From Nocardia blacklockiae (lineage in GTDB: Bacteria; Actinomycetota; Actinomycetes; Mycobacteriales; Mycobacteriaceae), in the NCBI RefSeq assembly GCF_015477355.1, contig NZ_JADLRJ010000014.1:62001-126000 (forward strand): a stretch of DNA of 64,000 nucleotides, written 5' to 3'. The notes beneath the pieces are model-generated. The model did no database searches and was not told the origin of the DNA. It worked only from the letters and a program-made list of their open reading frames with translations. Of the stretch, positions 44,181 to 52,830 are shown piece by piece (position 1 is the stretch's first letter; the number at the start of each line of letters is the position of its first letter). The position numbers were made by a program, and so were the translations under genes.

Positions 44181-44812
44181 ATCACCTGGCGGGAGAACAG
44201 CGTGTCGGGGTTCGCGAGGTAGTTCGCCGCGGCGGCCACCGCGACCCGGGTGTCGGTGTCGGCCGGGCCGTATTCGTCGCGGCACAGCGTGCGCAGGGTG
44301 TCGCCCGCGACGGCACGGCGGCGGTTCAAGCCGGGCTGGACGAGCACCTTGCCGGGCGCCGGTTCGGTCCCGGTCGGCAGGTGGTTCGCCAGCTCGAGGA
44401 TCAGCGCGAGGTGCTCGTCGCCGTACCAGCGGGCGGCGAGCACGCCGAGTGTCTCGCCCGCGACCACCGTGTGGTGCCCGACGTCGCCCAGCTCCGGCAG
44501 CAGCAGCCACGCGCCCTGCTGTATCGGTCGTTGCGCCACACCGTTGACGACCTCCCAGATCAGCTGCACGTCGGTGTCCTGGGTGCCGTAATAGCGCTGC
44601 GTGAGCTCCTTGCGCAGGGCAGTGGAGTCGGCTTCGGCGACCAGGTGCCTGCGCGTGATGTAGGGCAGCAGCAGTTGCTGCCCGACATTGATCCGGTCCG
44701 GATCCGCGAGGTGATTCTGCCGCGCGATCGCGGGATACAGTCCGCTGTCGCCGTATTCGCGCAGCGCGATCGCGGAGAGGGTGTCGCCGGGGCGAACTTC
44801 GTACTTCTTCAT
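44165..44812 (-). CDS. Protein built of LysM repeats, no export signal
   Basis: 215 residues made of four LysM-like units. Unit 1 is YEVRPGDTLSAIALREYGDSGLYPAIARQN, unit 2 is degenerate (HLVAEADSTALRKELTQRYYG), unit 3 is HHTVVAGETLGVLAARWYGDEH and unit 4 is RRRAVAGDTLRTLCRDEYG. LysM binds N-acetylglucosamine in peptidoglycan or chitin. No signal peptide or membrane segment precedes the first unit, and no catalytic domain is present. LysM proteins without signals are also found as baseplate parts of phage tails, but no tail genes are nearby. The ATG at 44812 has GGCGGAAG upstream. Confidence 0.85.
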   Translation of the reverse strand: MKKYEVRPGDTLSAIALREYGDSGLYPAIARQNHLADPDRINVGQQLLLPYITRRHLVAEADSTALRKELTQRYYGTQDTDVQLIWEVVNGVAQRPIQQGAWLLLPELGDVGHHTVVAGETLGVLAARWYGDEHLALILELANHLPTGTEPAPGKVLVQPGLNRRRAVAGDTLRTLCRDEYGPADTDTRVAVAAAANYLANPDTLFSRQVIHFPS

Positions 44813-45034
44813 GTCTTCCGCCTTCTGGAGATCGCCGGGAACCGCTGCGGCACAACCGCGTCCGGCCACGGCCGACACGCATACGGCACGTGCGCGTCGC
44901 GTCGGGATCGATGCTCGTCCCGGCTGGGCCCGCGAGCGCGCGTAGACCACTACTCGTTTCGCGCGGCGGCGGCACCCGCGGGCGGCACGTAGGGTGGCGG
45001 GGTTGAGTCCGTCCTCGATCAGGAGCCGCGCCCG

Positions 45035-47089
45035 ATGCTTTCGCCGGACAATCCCTTCGCCGCACCGAGCGAACTGCCGTACGCCCTGCCGCCGTTCGAC
45101 CGCATCGCCGACGAGCACTTCCGGCCCGCGCTCGAGGCGGGGCTCGCCGAGCACGCGGCGGAGGTCGAGGAGATCGCGGCGCAGCCGGCCGAGCCGACGT
45201 TCGAGAACACCGTCGCGGCCCTCGAACGGTCGGGGCAGCTGCTCGGCCGGGTCACGAGCGTGTTCTACAACCTCGCGGGCTCCGACAGCACCCCGGAGAT
45301 CCAGGCGATGCAAGCCGAGTTCGCGCCGAAACTCGCCGCCCACCGCGACGCCGTCCACCTCGACCCGCGGCTGTTCGCCCGCATCGATGCCCTGCACGCG
45401 CGGCGGGCCGACCTCGGACTCGACGACGAGTCGCTGCGCCTGCTCGAGCGGCTGCACACCGACTTCAGCCGGGCCGGCGCCGGACTGCCCGAGGCGGGCC
45501 AGGCGCGGCTGCGGGAACTCAACGCACAGCTGTCGACGCTGCAGACCACGTTCCAGCGAAATCTGTTGGCGGACACCAACGATCTCGCCGTCGTGCTCGC
45601 GGACCGCGCGGAACTGGCCGGGTTCGGCGCAGGCGCGCTGGCCACGGCCGCCGAGGCGGCGGCCGCTCGCGGCGAGACCGGCGGCTACGTGCTCAACCTG
45701 ACCCTGCCGACCAGCCAGGCGGCCCCGCTCGCGACGCTGCGCGACCGGGCCGTGCGCGAGCGCGTCCACACGGCGTCCACGGCTCGGGGCAACCGCGGCA
45801 ACGAGTTCGACAACAACGCCGTCGTCGCCGAGATCGTGCGGCTGCGCGCCGAACGCGCCGCGCTGCTCGGCTACCCGAACCACGCCGCCTACGTCATCGC
45901 CGACCAGACGGCGAAGACCGCCGAGGCCGCGGCCGGCCTGCTCGAGCGGCTGGCGCCCGCGGCCGTCGCCAACGCCCGCACCGAGGCCGCGGAACTGCGA
46001 CGACTACTCGAAGCCGACGTGCCGGGCGCGCGGCTCGAGCCCTGGGACTGGCCCTACTACGCCGCCCAGGTCCGCCGGGACCGCTTCGACGTCGACACCG
46101 AGGCGCTGCGGCCGTATTTCGAAGCCGACCGCGTCTACACCGACGGCATCTTCTTCGCCGCGAACCGGCTCTACGGCGTCACCGTCACCGAGCGGCACGA
46201 CCTGCCGGTGTACCACCCGGAGGTCCGCGTGTTCGAGGTCTTCGACGCCGACGGCACCCCGCTGGGCCTGTACCTGCTCGACCTCTACACCCGCGACGCC
46301 AAGCGCGGCGGCGCCTGGATGAGCACCTTCGTCGACCAGTCCGACCTGCTCGGCCGCAAATCCGTGGTGGTGAACGTGCTCAACGTCGACCGGCCCCCGC
46401 AGGGCGAGCCGACCCTGCTGACCTTCGACGAGGTGGGCACGGCCTTCCACGAATTCGGCCACGCCCTGCACGCGCTGCTGTCGTCGGTGCGCTACCCGAC
46501 CTTCTCCGGCACCAGCGTGCCGCGCGACTTCGTCGAATATCCGTCGCAGGTCAACGAGATGTGGCTGCTGTGGCCGGAGGTGCTGGCAAACTACGCCAAG
46601 CACTACCGGACCGGCGAGCCGCTGCCCGCCGAGCAGGTGGACAAGCTGCTCGCGGCCCAGCAGTACGGCGAGGGCTTCGCCACCACCGAATATCTCGCCG
46701 CGGCGCTGCTGGACCAGGCGTGGCATCGCCTCGGCGTCGACGACACGGTCGAGGACGTGCAGCGTTTCGAGGCCGACGCGCTCGTGAAGGCCGGGGTCGC
46801 GCTGGACGCGGTTCCGCCCCGATATCGCACCACCTACTTCGCGCACGTGTTCAGCGGCGGCTACAGCGCTGGGTACTACTCCTACATCTGGAGCGAGGTG
46901 CTCGACGCCGACACCGTCGAGTGGTTCCGCGAGAACGGCGGGCTCACCCGCGCCAACGGCGACCACTTCCGCCGCACGCTGCTCGGCCGGGGCGGCAGCG
47001 TCGACCCGATGGACGCGTATCGGGCGTTCCGCGGCCGCGATCCGCGGATCGAGCCGCTGCTGGAACGCCGGGGGCTCGCGGACGCCTGA
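45035..47089 (+). CDS. M3-family metallopeptidase (Dcp/oligopeptidase A type)
   Basis: 684 residues, full length for the family. The zinc site is TAFHEFGHALHALLS (HExxH about residue 470), with the downstream glutamate in FVEYPSQVNEMW. The C-terminal SGGYSAGYYSYIWSEVL contains the substrate-binding Tyr residues conserved in Dcp. No signal peptide, so it is a cytoplasmic enzyme that degrades short peptides or removes C-terminal dipeptides. AGGAG lies nine nt before the ATG. The upstream 222-nt spacer (44813-45034) shows no other gene. Confidence 0.95.
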   Translation: MLSPDNPFAAPSELPYALPPFDRIADEHFRPALEAGLAEHAAEVEEIAAQPAEPTFENTVAALERSGQLLGRVTSVFYNLAGSDSTPEIQAMQAEFAPKLAAHRDAVHLDPRLFARIDALHARRADLGLDDESLRLLERLHTDFSRAGAGLPEAGQARLRELNAQLSTLQTTFQRNLLADTNDLAVVLADRAELAGFGAGALATAAEAAAARGETGGYVLNLTLPTSQAAPLATLRDRAVRERVHTASTARGNRGNEFDNNAVVAEIVRLRAERAALLGYPNHAAYVIADQTAKTAEAAAGLLERLAPAAVANARTEAAELRRLLEADVPGARLEPWDWPYYAAQVRRDRFDVDTEALRPYFEADRVYTDGIFFAANRLYGVTVTERHDLPVYHPEVRVFEVFDADGTPLGLYLLDLYTRDAKRGGAWMSTFVDQSDLLGRKSVVVNVLNVDRPPQGEPTLLTFDEVGTAFHEFGHALHALLSSVRYPTFSGTSVPRDFVEYPSQVNEMWLLWPEVLANYAKHYRTGEPLPAEQVDKLLAAQQYGEGFATTEYLAAALLDQAWHRLGVDDTVEDVQRFEADALVKAGVALDAVPPRYRTTYFAHVFSGGYSAGYYSYIWSEVLDADTVEWFRENGGLTRANGDHFRRTLLGRGGSVDPMDAYRAFRGRDPRIEPLLERRGLADA

Positions 47090-47092
47090 CGG

Positions 47093-47599
47093 TCAGGCGG
47101 ATTGGGCCTGCCAGACCCGATGGGACTGTTCCATCGCGGCCGTGATGTCGATCATCAGCTTGCGCGTGATCGGGTCGGCCGCGGCGGCATCGATGCGCTG
47201 ACGCAGGCGGCGGACCACTCCCGCGAGTGTGCACACCATCGCCTGGACCACGTCCCCGTCGCGGTGCCGTCCGGCGGGTAGCGGCGTCAGGCAGGAGCGC
47301 TCCACCAGTGTCCGGGCGCGCACGTCGGGGCTCACGCCGATCGAGGTGGCGCGTTCCGCCGCGGATTCGATGAAAACTCTTGCCGCGCGGATCATTTCGT
47401 CCAGGCCGAGGCGGACGAGCGGTGACCGCGGGCCGATCACGTTCCAGTACGCCTGCTTGCCCAGCAGCGCCAGATCGGTCAGGTCCACCACGGTCTGCCG
47501 CAGGATCTCGCCGGCCAGCCGCTGCGGATGCGGCATCGTGGCGCAGGCGAGCTCGGGAGTCGTACCGGAACCCGCCACGGTCGTACCGGAACCCGCCAC
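47093..47599 (-). CDS. Dps-like ferritin-fold protein with altered ferroxidase site
   Basis: 168 residues. The core VVDLTDLALLGKQAYWNVIGP-LVRLGLDEMI-ARVFIESAAER aligns with Dps (KQAHWN-VxG, H-xxLD, DxxAER). The first metal His is Tyr and the second is Arg, while the Asp of LDE and the Glu of AAER remain. Dps proteins oxidise and store iron and coat DNA under stress; this copy may do only the latter. AGGAGAGG precedes the GTG at 47599. A 21-nt tandem repeat containing that GTG gives a second possible start seven codons later. It lies four nt after the convergent M3 peptidase. Confidence 0.82.
   Translation of the reverse strand: MAGSGTTVAGSGTTPELACATMPHPQRLAGEILRQTVVDLTDLALLGKQAYWNVIGPRSPLVRLGLDEMIRAARVFIESAAERATSIGVSPDVRARTLVERSCLTPLPAGRHRDGDVVQAMVCTLAGVVRRLRQRIDAAAADPITRKLMIDITAAMEQSHRVWQAQSA
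47558..47599. repeat. 21-nt tandem repeat at the Dps-like gene start
   Basis: On the minus strand GTGGCGGGTTCCGGTACGAC plus one base occurs twice in a row, differing only in the last base (C then T). Each copy begins with a GTG and encodes VAGSGTT, so the protein starts with a duplicated heptapeptide. This looks like recent slippage. The copy number changes protein length by seven residues without a frameshift. Confidence 0.9.
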
Positions 47600-47729
47600 G
47601 ATCCTCTCCTTCCTCGCCCGGCGGCGGAGACCACCGCCGACCCTCGCCCGCGCGTGCTACCCGCCACGACCACCGCCAAACCGGCCGCGGGTGTAGCCCC
47701 GGATTCGCCGGGTACGCGCAGGTAAACGC

Positions 47730-47775
47730 AGCGATGGGGAGATCCGCACAGGAACCAGCGATGGGAGATCCGCAC
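47730..47775. repeat. Short direct repeat spanning a ribosome binding site
   Basis: AGCGATGGGGAGATCCGCACA (47730-47750) recurs as AGCGATGGGAGATCCGCACA just downstream, ending at 47775. The second copy supplies the GGGAG ribosome binding site of the small gene at 47776; the first copy carries the same site without a following ATG. It is another sign of local tandem duplication at a gene start. Confidence 0.75.
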
Positions 47776-47940
47776 ATGAACCGCGACACCGACCCGGCCG
47801 CCGACCGCGAAACCGCCTCCACACCAACGGACAACGAAAAGCCCGCCTACGACCCGAACGAGGACCCCGACGCCGACCCCGACAACCTGAAGTCCAACGC
47901 CCGCACCCAGCAGGACCCGGCCGAAGGCGCCGACACCTGA
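47776..47940 (+). CDS. Small acidic hydrophilic protein, 54 residues
   Basis: The ATG at 47776 has GGGAG eight nt upstream. The product is highly charged and Pro/Asp-rich (YDPNEDPDADPDNLKSNAR), with no hydrophobic core, cysteines or signal, and is probably disordered. An in-frame ATG at 47761 would add five residues. I recognise no family. It sits between the divergent Dps-like gene and the convergent hemerythrin gene in a stress-related neighbourhood, which is only weak evidence for function. The 176-nt spacer upstream (47600-47775) is C-rich and otherwise empty. Confidence 0.55.
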   Translation: MNRDTDPAADRETASTPTDNEKPAYDPNEDPDADPDNLKSNARTQQDPAEGADT

Positions 47941-48003
47941 GTCAGCGCGAGGCGAAGACGTCGTCGGCGCGGCCGCATTCGGTCGCGCCGACGTTCGTTC
48001 CGG

Positions 48004-48588
48004 TCAGGCCGGGGGCGGGTTCGGCGGCTGCTGATCTCGCCGGTGGCTGACCAGGTCCCGTGCCTTGTCCAGCACCGCGGCCACCAGTCCGCCGGTCTTC
48101 AAGGCACCGGGGGTCGACGGCGTGTTCGGGTGTGGGCGAGTAGGCGCGGTCTGCTTGGCCGCGGCCATCTTCTCGCCCAGTCCCTCCAGTTGGTCGGGCG
48201 TGCCGAACTCGCGCACGCGCGGCCAGACCCGGGACTGTTCGAAGTCGATGTGCTCGCGGGCGGCCGGAATGAACCGGGTCAGCGCGTCCTCGAAATCGAC
48301 GCTCCCCGCCGCGCACTCGTCCAGCCGCTGCAGCAGTTGCTTCGCGGCGTCCTCCTGGGCGATGGCGTGGTCGGCCAGGGCGTCGCCGTCCGGGACGACA
48401 TCGCGCACCCAGGGCCAGAAGAACTGCTCCTCCACCGCCTCGTGCTGCGATTCGGCGATGACCAGGCTGGTCACCAGTTTTTCGCGGGCCGCGGTCTCGG
48501 CGTCGCCGAAGCCGCGACCGCGTTCCAGTGTCTCCAGCATGCCGAGCACGCTCTCGTGGTCGGCGCGCAACAAGTTCAATGCGTCCAT
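48004..48588 (-). CDS. Hemerythrin HHE-domain protein
   Basis: 194 residues. The start MDALNLLRADHESVLGMLETLE is the first helix with the His-Glu ligand pair. Further ligands appear in ESQHEAVEEQFFWP, DHAIAQEDAAKQLL and AAREHIDFEQSRVWP, completing the HHE four-helix di-iron pattern. The last 60 residues are Pro-rich and outside the domain. The family binds oxygen, nitric oxide or peroxide, or senses iron and redox state. GGGAG precedes the ATG at 48588. It follows the manganese catalase gene by 34 nt on the same strand, so the two are probably cotranscribed. Confidence 0.9.
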   Translation of the reverse strand: MDALNLLRADHESVLGMLETLERGRGFGDAETAAREKLVTSLVIAESQHEAVEEQFFWPWVRDVVPDGDALADHAIAQEDAAKQLLQRLDECAAGSVDFEDALTRFIPAAREHIDFEQSRVWPRVREFGTPDQLEGLGEKMAAAKQTAPTRPHPNTPSTPGALKTGGLVAAVLDKARDLVSHRRDQQPPNPPPA

Positions 48589-48622
48589 CGGGTTTCTCCC
48601 TCCGGTTCTCGTGCCGAGGCGA

Positions 48623-49513
48623 TTACCCGGGGATGTGCTGTTCGTGGGTGAAGGGCTTGTTGCCCTGGACGGCCGGTTCGCCCTCGGGGTTGTTCTCGGC
48701 GCCGCGGTTGCGGGACTTGTCGCTGCGCAGCCACTGCTCGGCCGGGTCCTCGACGTAGTCCCACTCCATGCCCTCGGGCCACGGACCTTGTCCCTCGTTC
48801 CACGGGCCGCGGCTGGATCCCTGCCCGTCGGACATGTTGAACGCCACGTTCTGGAAGCGGTCGTCGCCGGGCAGCGCACCGGGAGGGAAATTGACCGGCA
48901 GGTCGTTGAGCGCGGCGGTGAACTGCTGGAAATGCGCGACCTCGCGCGTCATCAGGAAGGTCAGCGTGTCCTGCACGCCGGGATCGTCGGTGAACTGCTT
49001 GAGGTATTCGTAGACGATCTTGGCGCGGGATTCGGCGGCCAGATTGCTGCGCAGATCCACCGACGGCTCGCCGTTGGAATTCACGTACGCGCCCGACCAC
49101 GGCACACCGGCGGAATTGCCGACATCCGGGCCGCCGCCGCGCAGCGCGAAATACAGCGGATCGGCGGCGACCTGGTGAATCGCCGCTTCCCGGCCGTCGC
49201 TGCCGGCGACCACCGGCATCCAGTCGCAGCGCTCGTTGGCCTGCTTCAGATCGTCGTTGAGGCCGTCGAGCAGCATCGTGATCATCGAACCGACGATCTC
49301 CAGGTGACTGAATTCCTCGGTGGCGATATCCATGAACAGGTCATAGGACTTGGGATGCTTGCGCCGCAGCACGAACGCCTGGCTGAAGTACTGCATCGCC
49401 GCCTTCAATTCGCCGTTCGCGCCGCCGAACTGCTCCTGCAGCAAGGTCGCGAATCGCGGGTCCGGTCTTTCCACTCGCACCTCGAACTGAAGGTCCTTGT
49501 TATGAGTGAACAT
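48623..49513 (-). CDS. Manganese catalase (di-manganese, ferritin-like)
   Basis: 296 residues. The di-metal site is built from ELKAAMQYFSQAF, DIATEEFSHLEIVGSMITMLL and the second helix pair RAKIVYEYLKQF-TFLMTREVAHFQQF. The C-terminal extension (EGQGPWPEGMEWDYVEDP) is typical of the family. It converts hydrogen peroxide to water and oxygen without haem. GGGAG precedes the ATG at 49513. It is upstream of the hemerythrin gene in one probable operon. A 98-nt spacer separates it from the CGNR gene. Confidence 0.95.
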   Translation of the reverse strand: MFTHNKDLQFEVRVERPDPRFATLLQEQFGGANGELKAAMQYFSQAFVLRRKHPKSYDLFMDIATEEFSHLEIVGSMITMLLDGLNDDLKQANERCDWMPVVAGSDGREAAIHQVAADPLYFALRGGGPDVGNSAGVPWSGAYVNSNGEPSVDLRSNLAAESRAKIVYEYLKQFTDDPGVQDTLTFLMTREVAHFQQFTAALNDLPVNFPPGALPGDDRFQNVAFNMSDGQGSSRGPWNEGQGPWPEGMEWDYVEDPAEQWLRSDKSRNRGAENNPEGEPAVQGNKPFTHEQHIPG

Positions 49514-49611
49514 AGTGCTCCCATGCATTGTGTCGGCAAACACTGACGCGGCGCGGCTACCCGGCTGCGCGCACGAGAAACAGACCGGAGCGGGAGCGGC
49601 GGCCGTCCTTC

Positions 49612-50160
49612 CTACGAACCGGTGTTCCGTTGCCGGGCGCGGTGATTGGCGACATTGACGCGATTTCCGCAGATGCCGGGGAGGCAATAGCGACGCCGAC
49701 CGGCACGGCTCGCGTCGATGAACGCGCCCGCGCAGAACGACGCGGCGCAGGGGCGGAATCGCTCGGTGCCCAGCGCCCGGATCGTCCCCAGCATGCCCAC
49801 CGCCGCGACGGCGGCCACCTGCGCGGCCAGGCCGCCCTCGGCGACGAAGACCCAGTCGCGCTCGTCCGGGGACAGGGTGAGCCCACCGGTCACGAGCCGC
49901 GACGCGCGGCGCGCCAGCTCACCGGCCGGCTCGCCGCCGAGGGCGGCGTCGACGATCGTCCACAGCCGCGCGCGCTGCGACCGCACGGCGGTCAGGTCCC
50001 GCGCGGTGCAGGTGGCGGCGAATCCGTGCGCCGAGAGCAGCGCCTCCAGATCCGCGACCGCGGCCAGTTTCTCGGTACCGCGCCACACGCGAGGCGCGGT
50101 ACCGATCAGCGCCGTCGCCAGCTCCGCGCCCCGCGCGTAATCGTTCAAAGCCAGTTGCAC
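49612..50160 (-). CDS. CGNR zinc-finger regulator (ABATE domain)
   Basis: 182 residues. The last 45 residues hold the CGNR zinc finger: CAASFCAGAFIDASRAGRRRYCLPGICGNRVNVANHR, with four cysteines. The first 120 residues form the ABATE domain typical of this family of stress-linked regulators. GGAAGG precedes the GTG at 50160. It is divergent from the alpha/beta hydrolase at 50224 across only 63 nt, so it probably controls that gene and itself. The ligand is unknown. Confidence 0.88.
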   Translation of the reverse strand: MQLALNDYARGAELATALIGTAPRVWRGTEKLAAVADLEALLSAHGFAATCTARDLTAVRSQRARLWTIVDAALGGEPAGELARRASRLVTGGLTLSPDERDWVFVAEGGLAAQVAAVAAVGMLGTIRALGTERFRPCAASFCAGAFIDASRAGRRRYCLPGICGNRVNVANHRARQRNTGS

Positions 50161-50223
50161 GGCTTACCTTCCGGATGTCACAGTAACCGTTGTAAATGAA
50201 CTCTATCCCTTACGGAGGTGGCG

Positions 50224-51063
50224 ATGGCCCCGACCGTTCCCGCCGCGCCCGAACGCATTCGGGTCAGCGGAGGCGAGGTGTCCTACTACCGGATCGGCAG
50301 TGGTCCGCCCGTCGTCCTGACGCACGGCACGCCGTCGCGGTCGCTACTGTGGCGGCACATCGCACCGGTGCTCGCCGTTCGCCACACCGTCTACGTGTGG
50401 GATCTGCTCGGCTACGGCGACTCCACGCTGTCGCCCGAACTGCGTCCGTCCGTGGCCCGGCACGCGGCGACGCTGGCCGAACTCGCCGAACGATGGGAGC
50501 TGGACGACCCGGTTCTGGTCGGGCACGACATCGGCGCGGCCACGGTGCTGCGCGCCCACCTGCGGCACGACGTCCCCGTCCGGGCTCTGGCCCTGCTCGA
50601 CGCGGCCGTCCTGCCCCCGTGGACGACGCCGGTCGCCCAGCACATCCAGGCTCATCTCGACGCCTACCGCAGCATGCCCGAGCACATCTTCCACGAACTC
50701 GTGCGCGCCCACCTCGCCACGGCCACCCACCGCCCGCTGGACCCGGTGATCGAGCGCGCCTACCTGGCGCCTTACGCGGGACCCGCGGGGCAGCAGCGAT
50801 ATCTGGACCAGGTCGAGGGTTTCGACGACGCCGACACCCGCGACCTGGTTGCCGACCTGCCCGAGATCTCGGCCCCGGCCCTCGTGCTGTGGGGGCAGCA
50901 CGACCGCTGGCTACCCGCCGCGACCGCGTCCCGGCTCGCCGCCGCCCTCCCGCACGCCGCCCACGTCACGGTGCCCGAGGCCGGCCATTTCCTACCCGAA
51001 GACGATCCCACCGCCACGGTCACCGAACTCTCGGCTTTTCTCCATCGAGTAGTTCCTCGTTGA
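50224..51063 (+). CDS. Alpha/beta hydrolase with Asp nucleophile (dehalogenase/epoxide hydrolase type)
   Basis: 279 residues. The oxyanion motif is LTHGTPSRS, and the nucleophile elbow reads VGHDIGAAT with Asp instead of Ser, as in haloalkane/haloacetate dehalogenases and epoxide hydrolases. LWGQHDRWLP and EAGHFLPEDD supply the catalytic acid and histidine. The preferred start is the ATG at 50224 with GGAGG five nt upstream; a GTG at 50218 overlaps that site. Sequence alone cannot decide between dehalogenase and epoxide hydrolase. Divergent from the CGNR regulator. Confidence 0.9.
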   Translation: MAPTVPAAPERIRVSGGEVSYYRIGSGPPVVLTHGTPSRSLLWRHIAPVLAVRHTVYVWDLLGYGDSTLSPELRPSVARHAATLAELAERWELDDPVLVGHDIGAATVLRAHLRHDVPVRALALLDAAVLPPWTTPVAQHIQAHLDAYRSMPEHIFHELVRAHLATATHRPLDPVIERAYLAPYAGPAGQQRYLDQVEGFDDADTRDLVADLPEISAPALVLWGQHDRWLPAATASRLAAALPHAAHVTVPEAGHFLPEDDPTATVTELSAFLHRVVPR

Positions 51064-51073
51064 CAACCGGCCG

Positions 51074-51679
51074 TCAGCGCCCGGCCCAAGTGGTGTAGTC
51101 GAACGCCAGGTACGGCTCACCCGCCGAGGGGACGTGGGTGACGGTCATCGCGGCGATGTTTCTCCGATCGGTGCGCACACAGATCGTGTCGCGCGTCTTC
51201 AGGGCGTAGAGGTTGTACAGGGGGTGGCTCCACACGACATCGGGTACCGCCAGACAGCGGTCATAGGTGCCGCCCGTGCCCTGGCCGGGAATGGCGAAAC
51301 GCGACGCGGCGTCGGTCATCGCATTGAGCCGATCCGCGGTGCGCGACGGGCTGGCGTCGACACCGGGCAGATCCTGATTCTTGACCTCACCTGTGTCCAG
51401 ATCGATGCCCTCGACGTCCTTGATCGTTTTTCCGGTGTGCTGCGACACAACGGTCGGTGCGTTCGTGGGCGGGGGTGACGCGCTGCTCGCAGGCGGGGAC
51501 GGATTCCGATCGTCTTTGAGGTCCATGCCGAAATTGATCAATCCGACCATGCCGGCGAATGCCAGGAGGACAGCGAGGGCCGTGGCGATGATCCACCGGG
51601 TGTGAGCGCGCAGAAATCCGATGAGCGCCAGGCGGATTCGAGTCCACAGCGTCGGTGCTGACGGGGGCGTTGTTGTCAC
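51074..51679 (-). CDS. Single-pass membrane-anchored protein of unknown function
   Basis: 201 residues from the GTG at 51679. One membrane segment (WIIATALAVLLAFAGMVGLINFGM) near residue 30 is followed by a Pro/Ser-rich stretch and an extracytoplasmic domain of about 130 residues with two cysteines, in DRCLAVPDVVWSHPLYNL and RDTICVRTDRRN, which could pair. I recognise no family. The ribosome binding site is not evident; the frame is open to 51778. It converges on the hydrolase with a 10-nt gap. Confidence 0.65.
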   Translation of the reverse strand: MTTTPPSAPTLWTRIRLALIGFLRAHTRWIIATALAVLLAFAGMVGLINFGMDLKDDRNPSPPASSASPPPTNAPTVVSQHTGKTIKDVEGIDLDTGEVKNQDLPGVDASPSRTADRLNAMTDAASRFAIPGQGTGGTYDRCLAVPDVVWSHPLYNLYALKTRDTICVRTDRRNIAAMTVTHVPSAGEPYLAFDYTTWAGR

Positions 51680-51920
51680 CCGCACAGTGTGGGGCAACAG
51701 GCGGACTCGCACAGCGGTTGCGCGAAGGTTCCGGCAGAAGACGGCGACCGGTCGACTCTCGCAGCTCGGAACGAGCACGGGATGCCGGGGTCGCCCGTCG
51801 ACTGTGGGAAGTCTCGGAGGATCCGGGAGGAGTCGCCTTTCCCTAACATCGCGACGGCGAAGTTACGTGTCGGGGCAATCGTGTCCGATGCCCGGTATCC
51901 CGCGGCGGCCGGAGGGAGAT

Positions 51921-52787
51921 GTGGTGGATCAGTTGGAGGACTGGCTCGAGGGCATGCAGCCGCGGCTGGCCGGCCTGGTGGATTTCGAGCTGCCGCCCGA
52001 CGCGCTGCCGGACTATTCGGCGGCGTCGCTGGCTCGTTTGGAGGCGGAGCTGGTGGCGCGCGGTGCACCCGGAGCGGACTTCGCGGAGCGGGCCGCCGGT
52101 TATCTCGGGGAGGCGCTGCTGTCGGTAGCGGGCGGCGAGTGGGGCTGGGACGATCGGCGTGGCCTGCCGGTCGTGCTGCCGGATCCGGCGCTGGACCTGC
52201 CGGGCGGCGTCTGCCCGGCGGAGCTGGTCGAGCGGGCTTGCCGACACCGCGACGGCGACGAATTCGGCCGCAGCTACCGGGATTTCGCGCAGGCGGTCGC
52301 TCGGCAGCAGGCCGCGGTGCCGGGCTGGATGCCGACCAAACAGCCGACTCCGGGCCTGGACCGATCACTGACCGTCGCCGGTGCGGACTACCTGGACAAG
52401 TGGCTACCCGAACGCGCGGCCGACCTGCCGGCCTGGCTCGCCGAGTACGCGGACCGGCCCGAACGCTGGGACTTCTCGGTGGAATCCCTGGACGAACTGG
52501 AGACCGCGACCCGTCGCCTGGTGCCGGGGCCGGACGAGTTGTCGGCCTACCCGCGGTTCGCCGACGGCGCCTCGTGGTATCTCGGCGAGGTGCTGCGACC
52601 GGCGATGCGCGCACACTGGTGCTACCACCGCGGGGAGCCCGACGGCGACAACATGTTCATCGGGCGGCCGTTCCTGGACCAGCTGATCCCGAATGGCGAT
52701 GTGGTGGTGCCGTTTCTGCTGCTGCAGATCGCACTCGACGATCACGAGCCCGGATTGCTGCGCCGAATGTTCGCACAGTTCACCTGA
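51921..52787 (+). CDS. Hypothetical protein with an internal duplication
   Basis: 288 residues from the GTG at 51921, which has GGAGGGAG directly upstream. The N-terminal and C-terminal parts resemble each other: DYSAASLARLEAELV...ADFAERAAGYLGEALL against DFSVESLDELETATR...PRFADGASWYLGEVL. Two copies of an alpha-helical unit are therefore likely. No signal peptide, membrane segment or catalytic motif was seen. The frame is open upstream to 51621, but that part is Arg-rich and noncoding in character. Soluble, function unknown. Confidence 0.7.
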   Translation: MVDQLEDWLEGMQPRLAGLVDFELPPDALPDYSAASLARLEAELVARGAPGADFAERAAGYLGEALLSVAGGEWGWDDRRGLPVVLPDPALDLPGGVCPAELVERACRHRDGDEFGRSYRDFAQAVARQQAAVPGWMPTKQPTPGLDRSLTVAGADYLDKWLPERAADLPAWLAEYADRPERWDFSVESLDELETATRRLVPGPDELSAYPRFADGASWYLGEVLRPAMRAHWCYHRGEPDGDNMFIGRPFLDQLIPNGDVVVPFLLLQIALDDHEPGLLRRMFAQFT

Positions 52788-52830
52788 TTACGATCTCGCA
52801 CGCGTGAAATCTTCTCAGCCCTAGCCTGTT

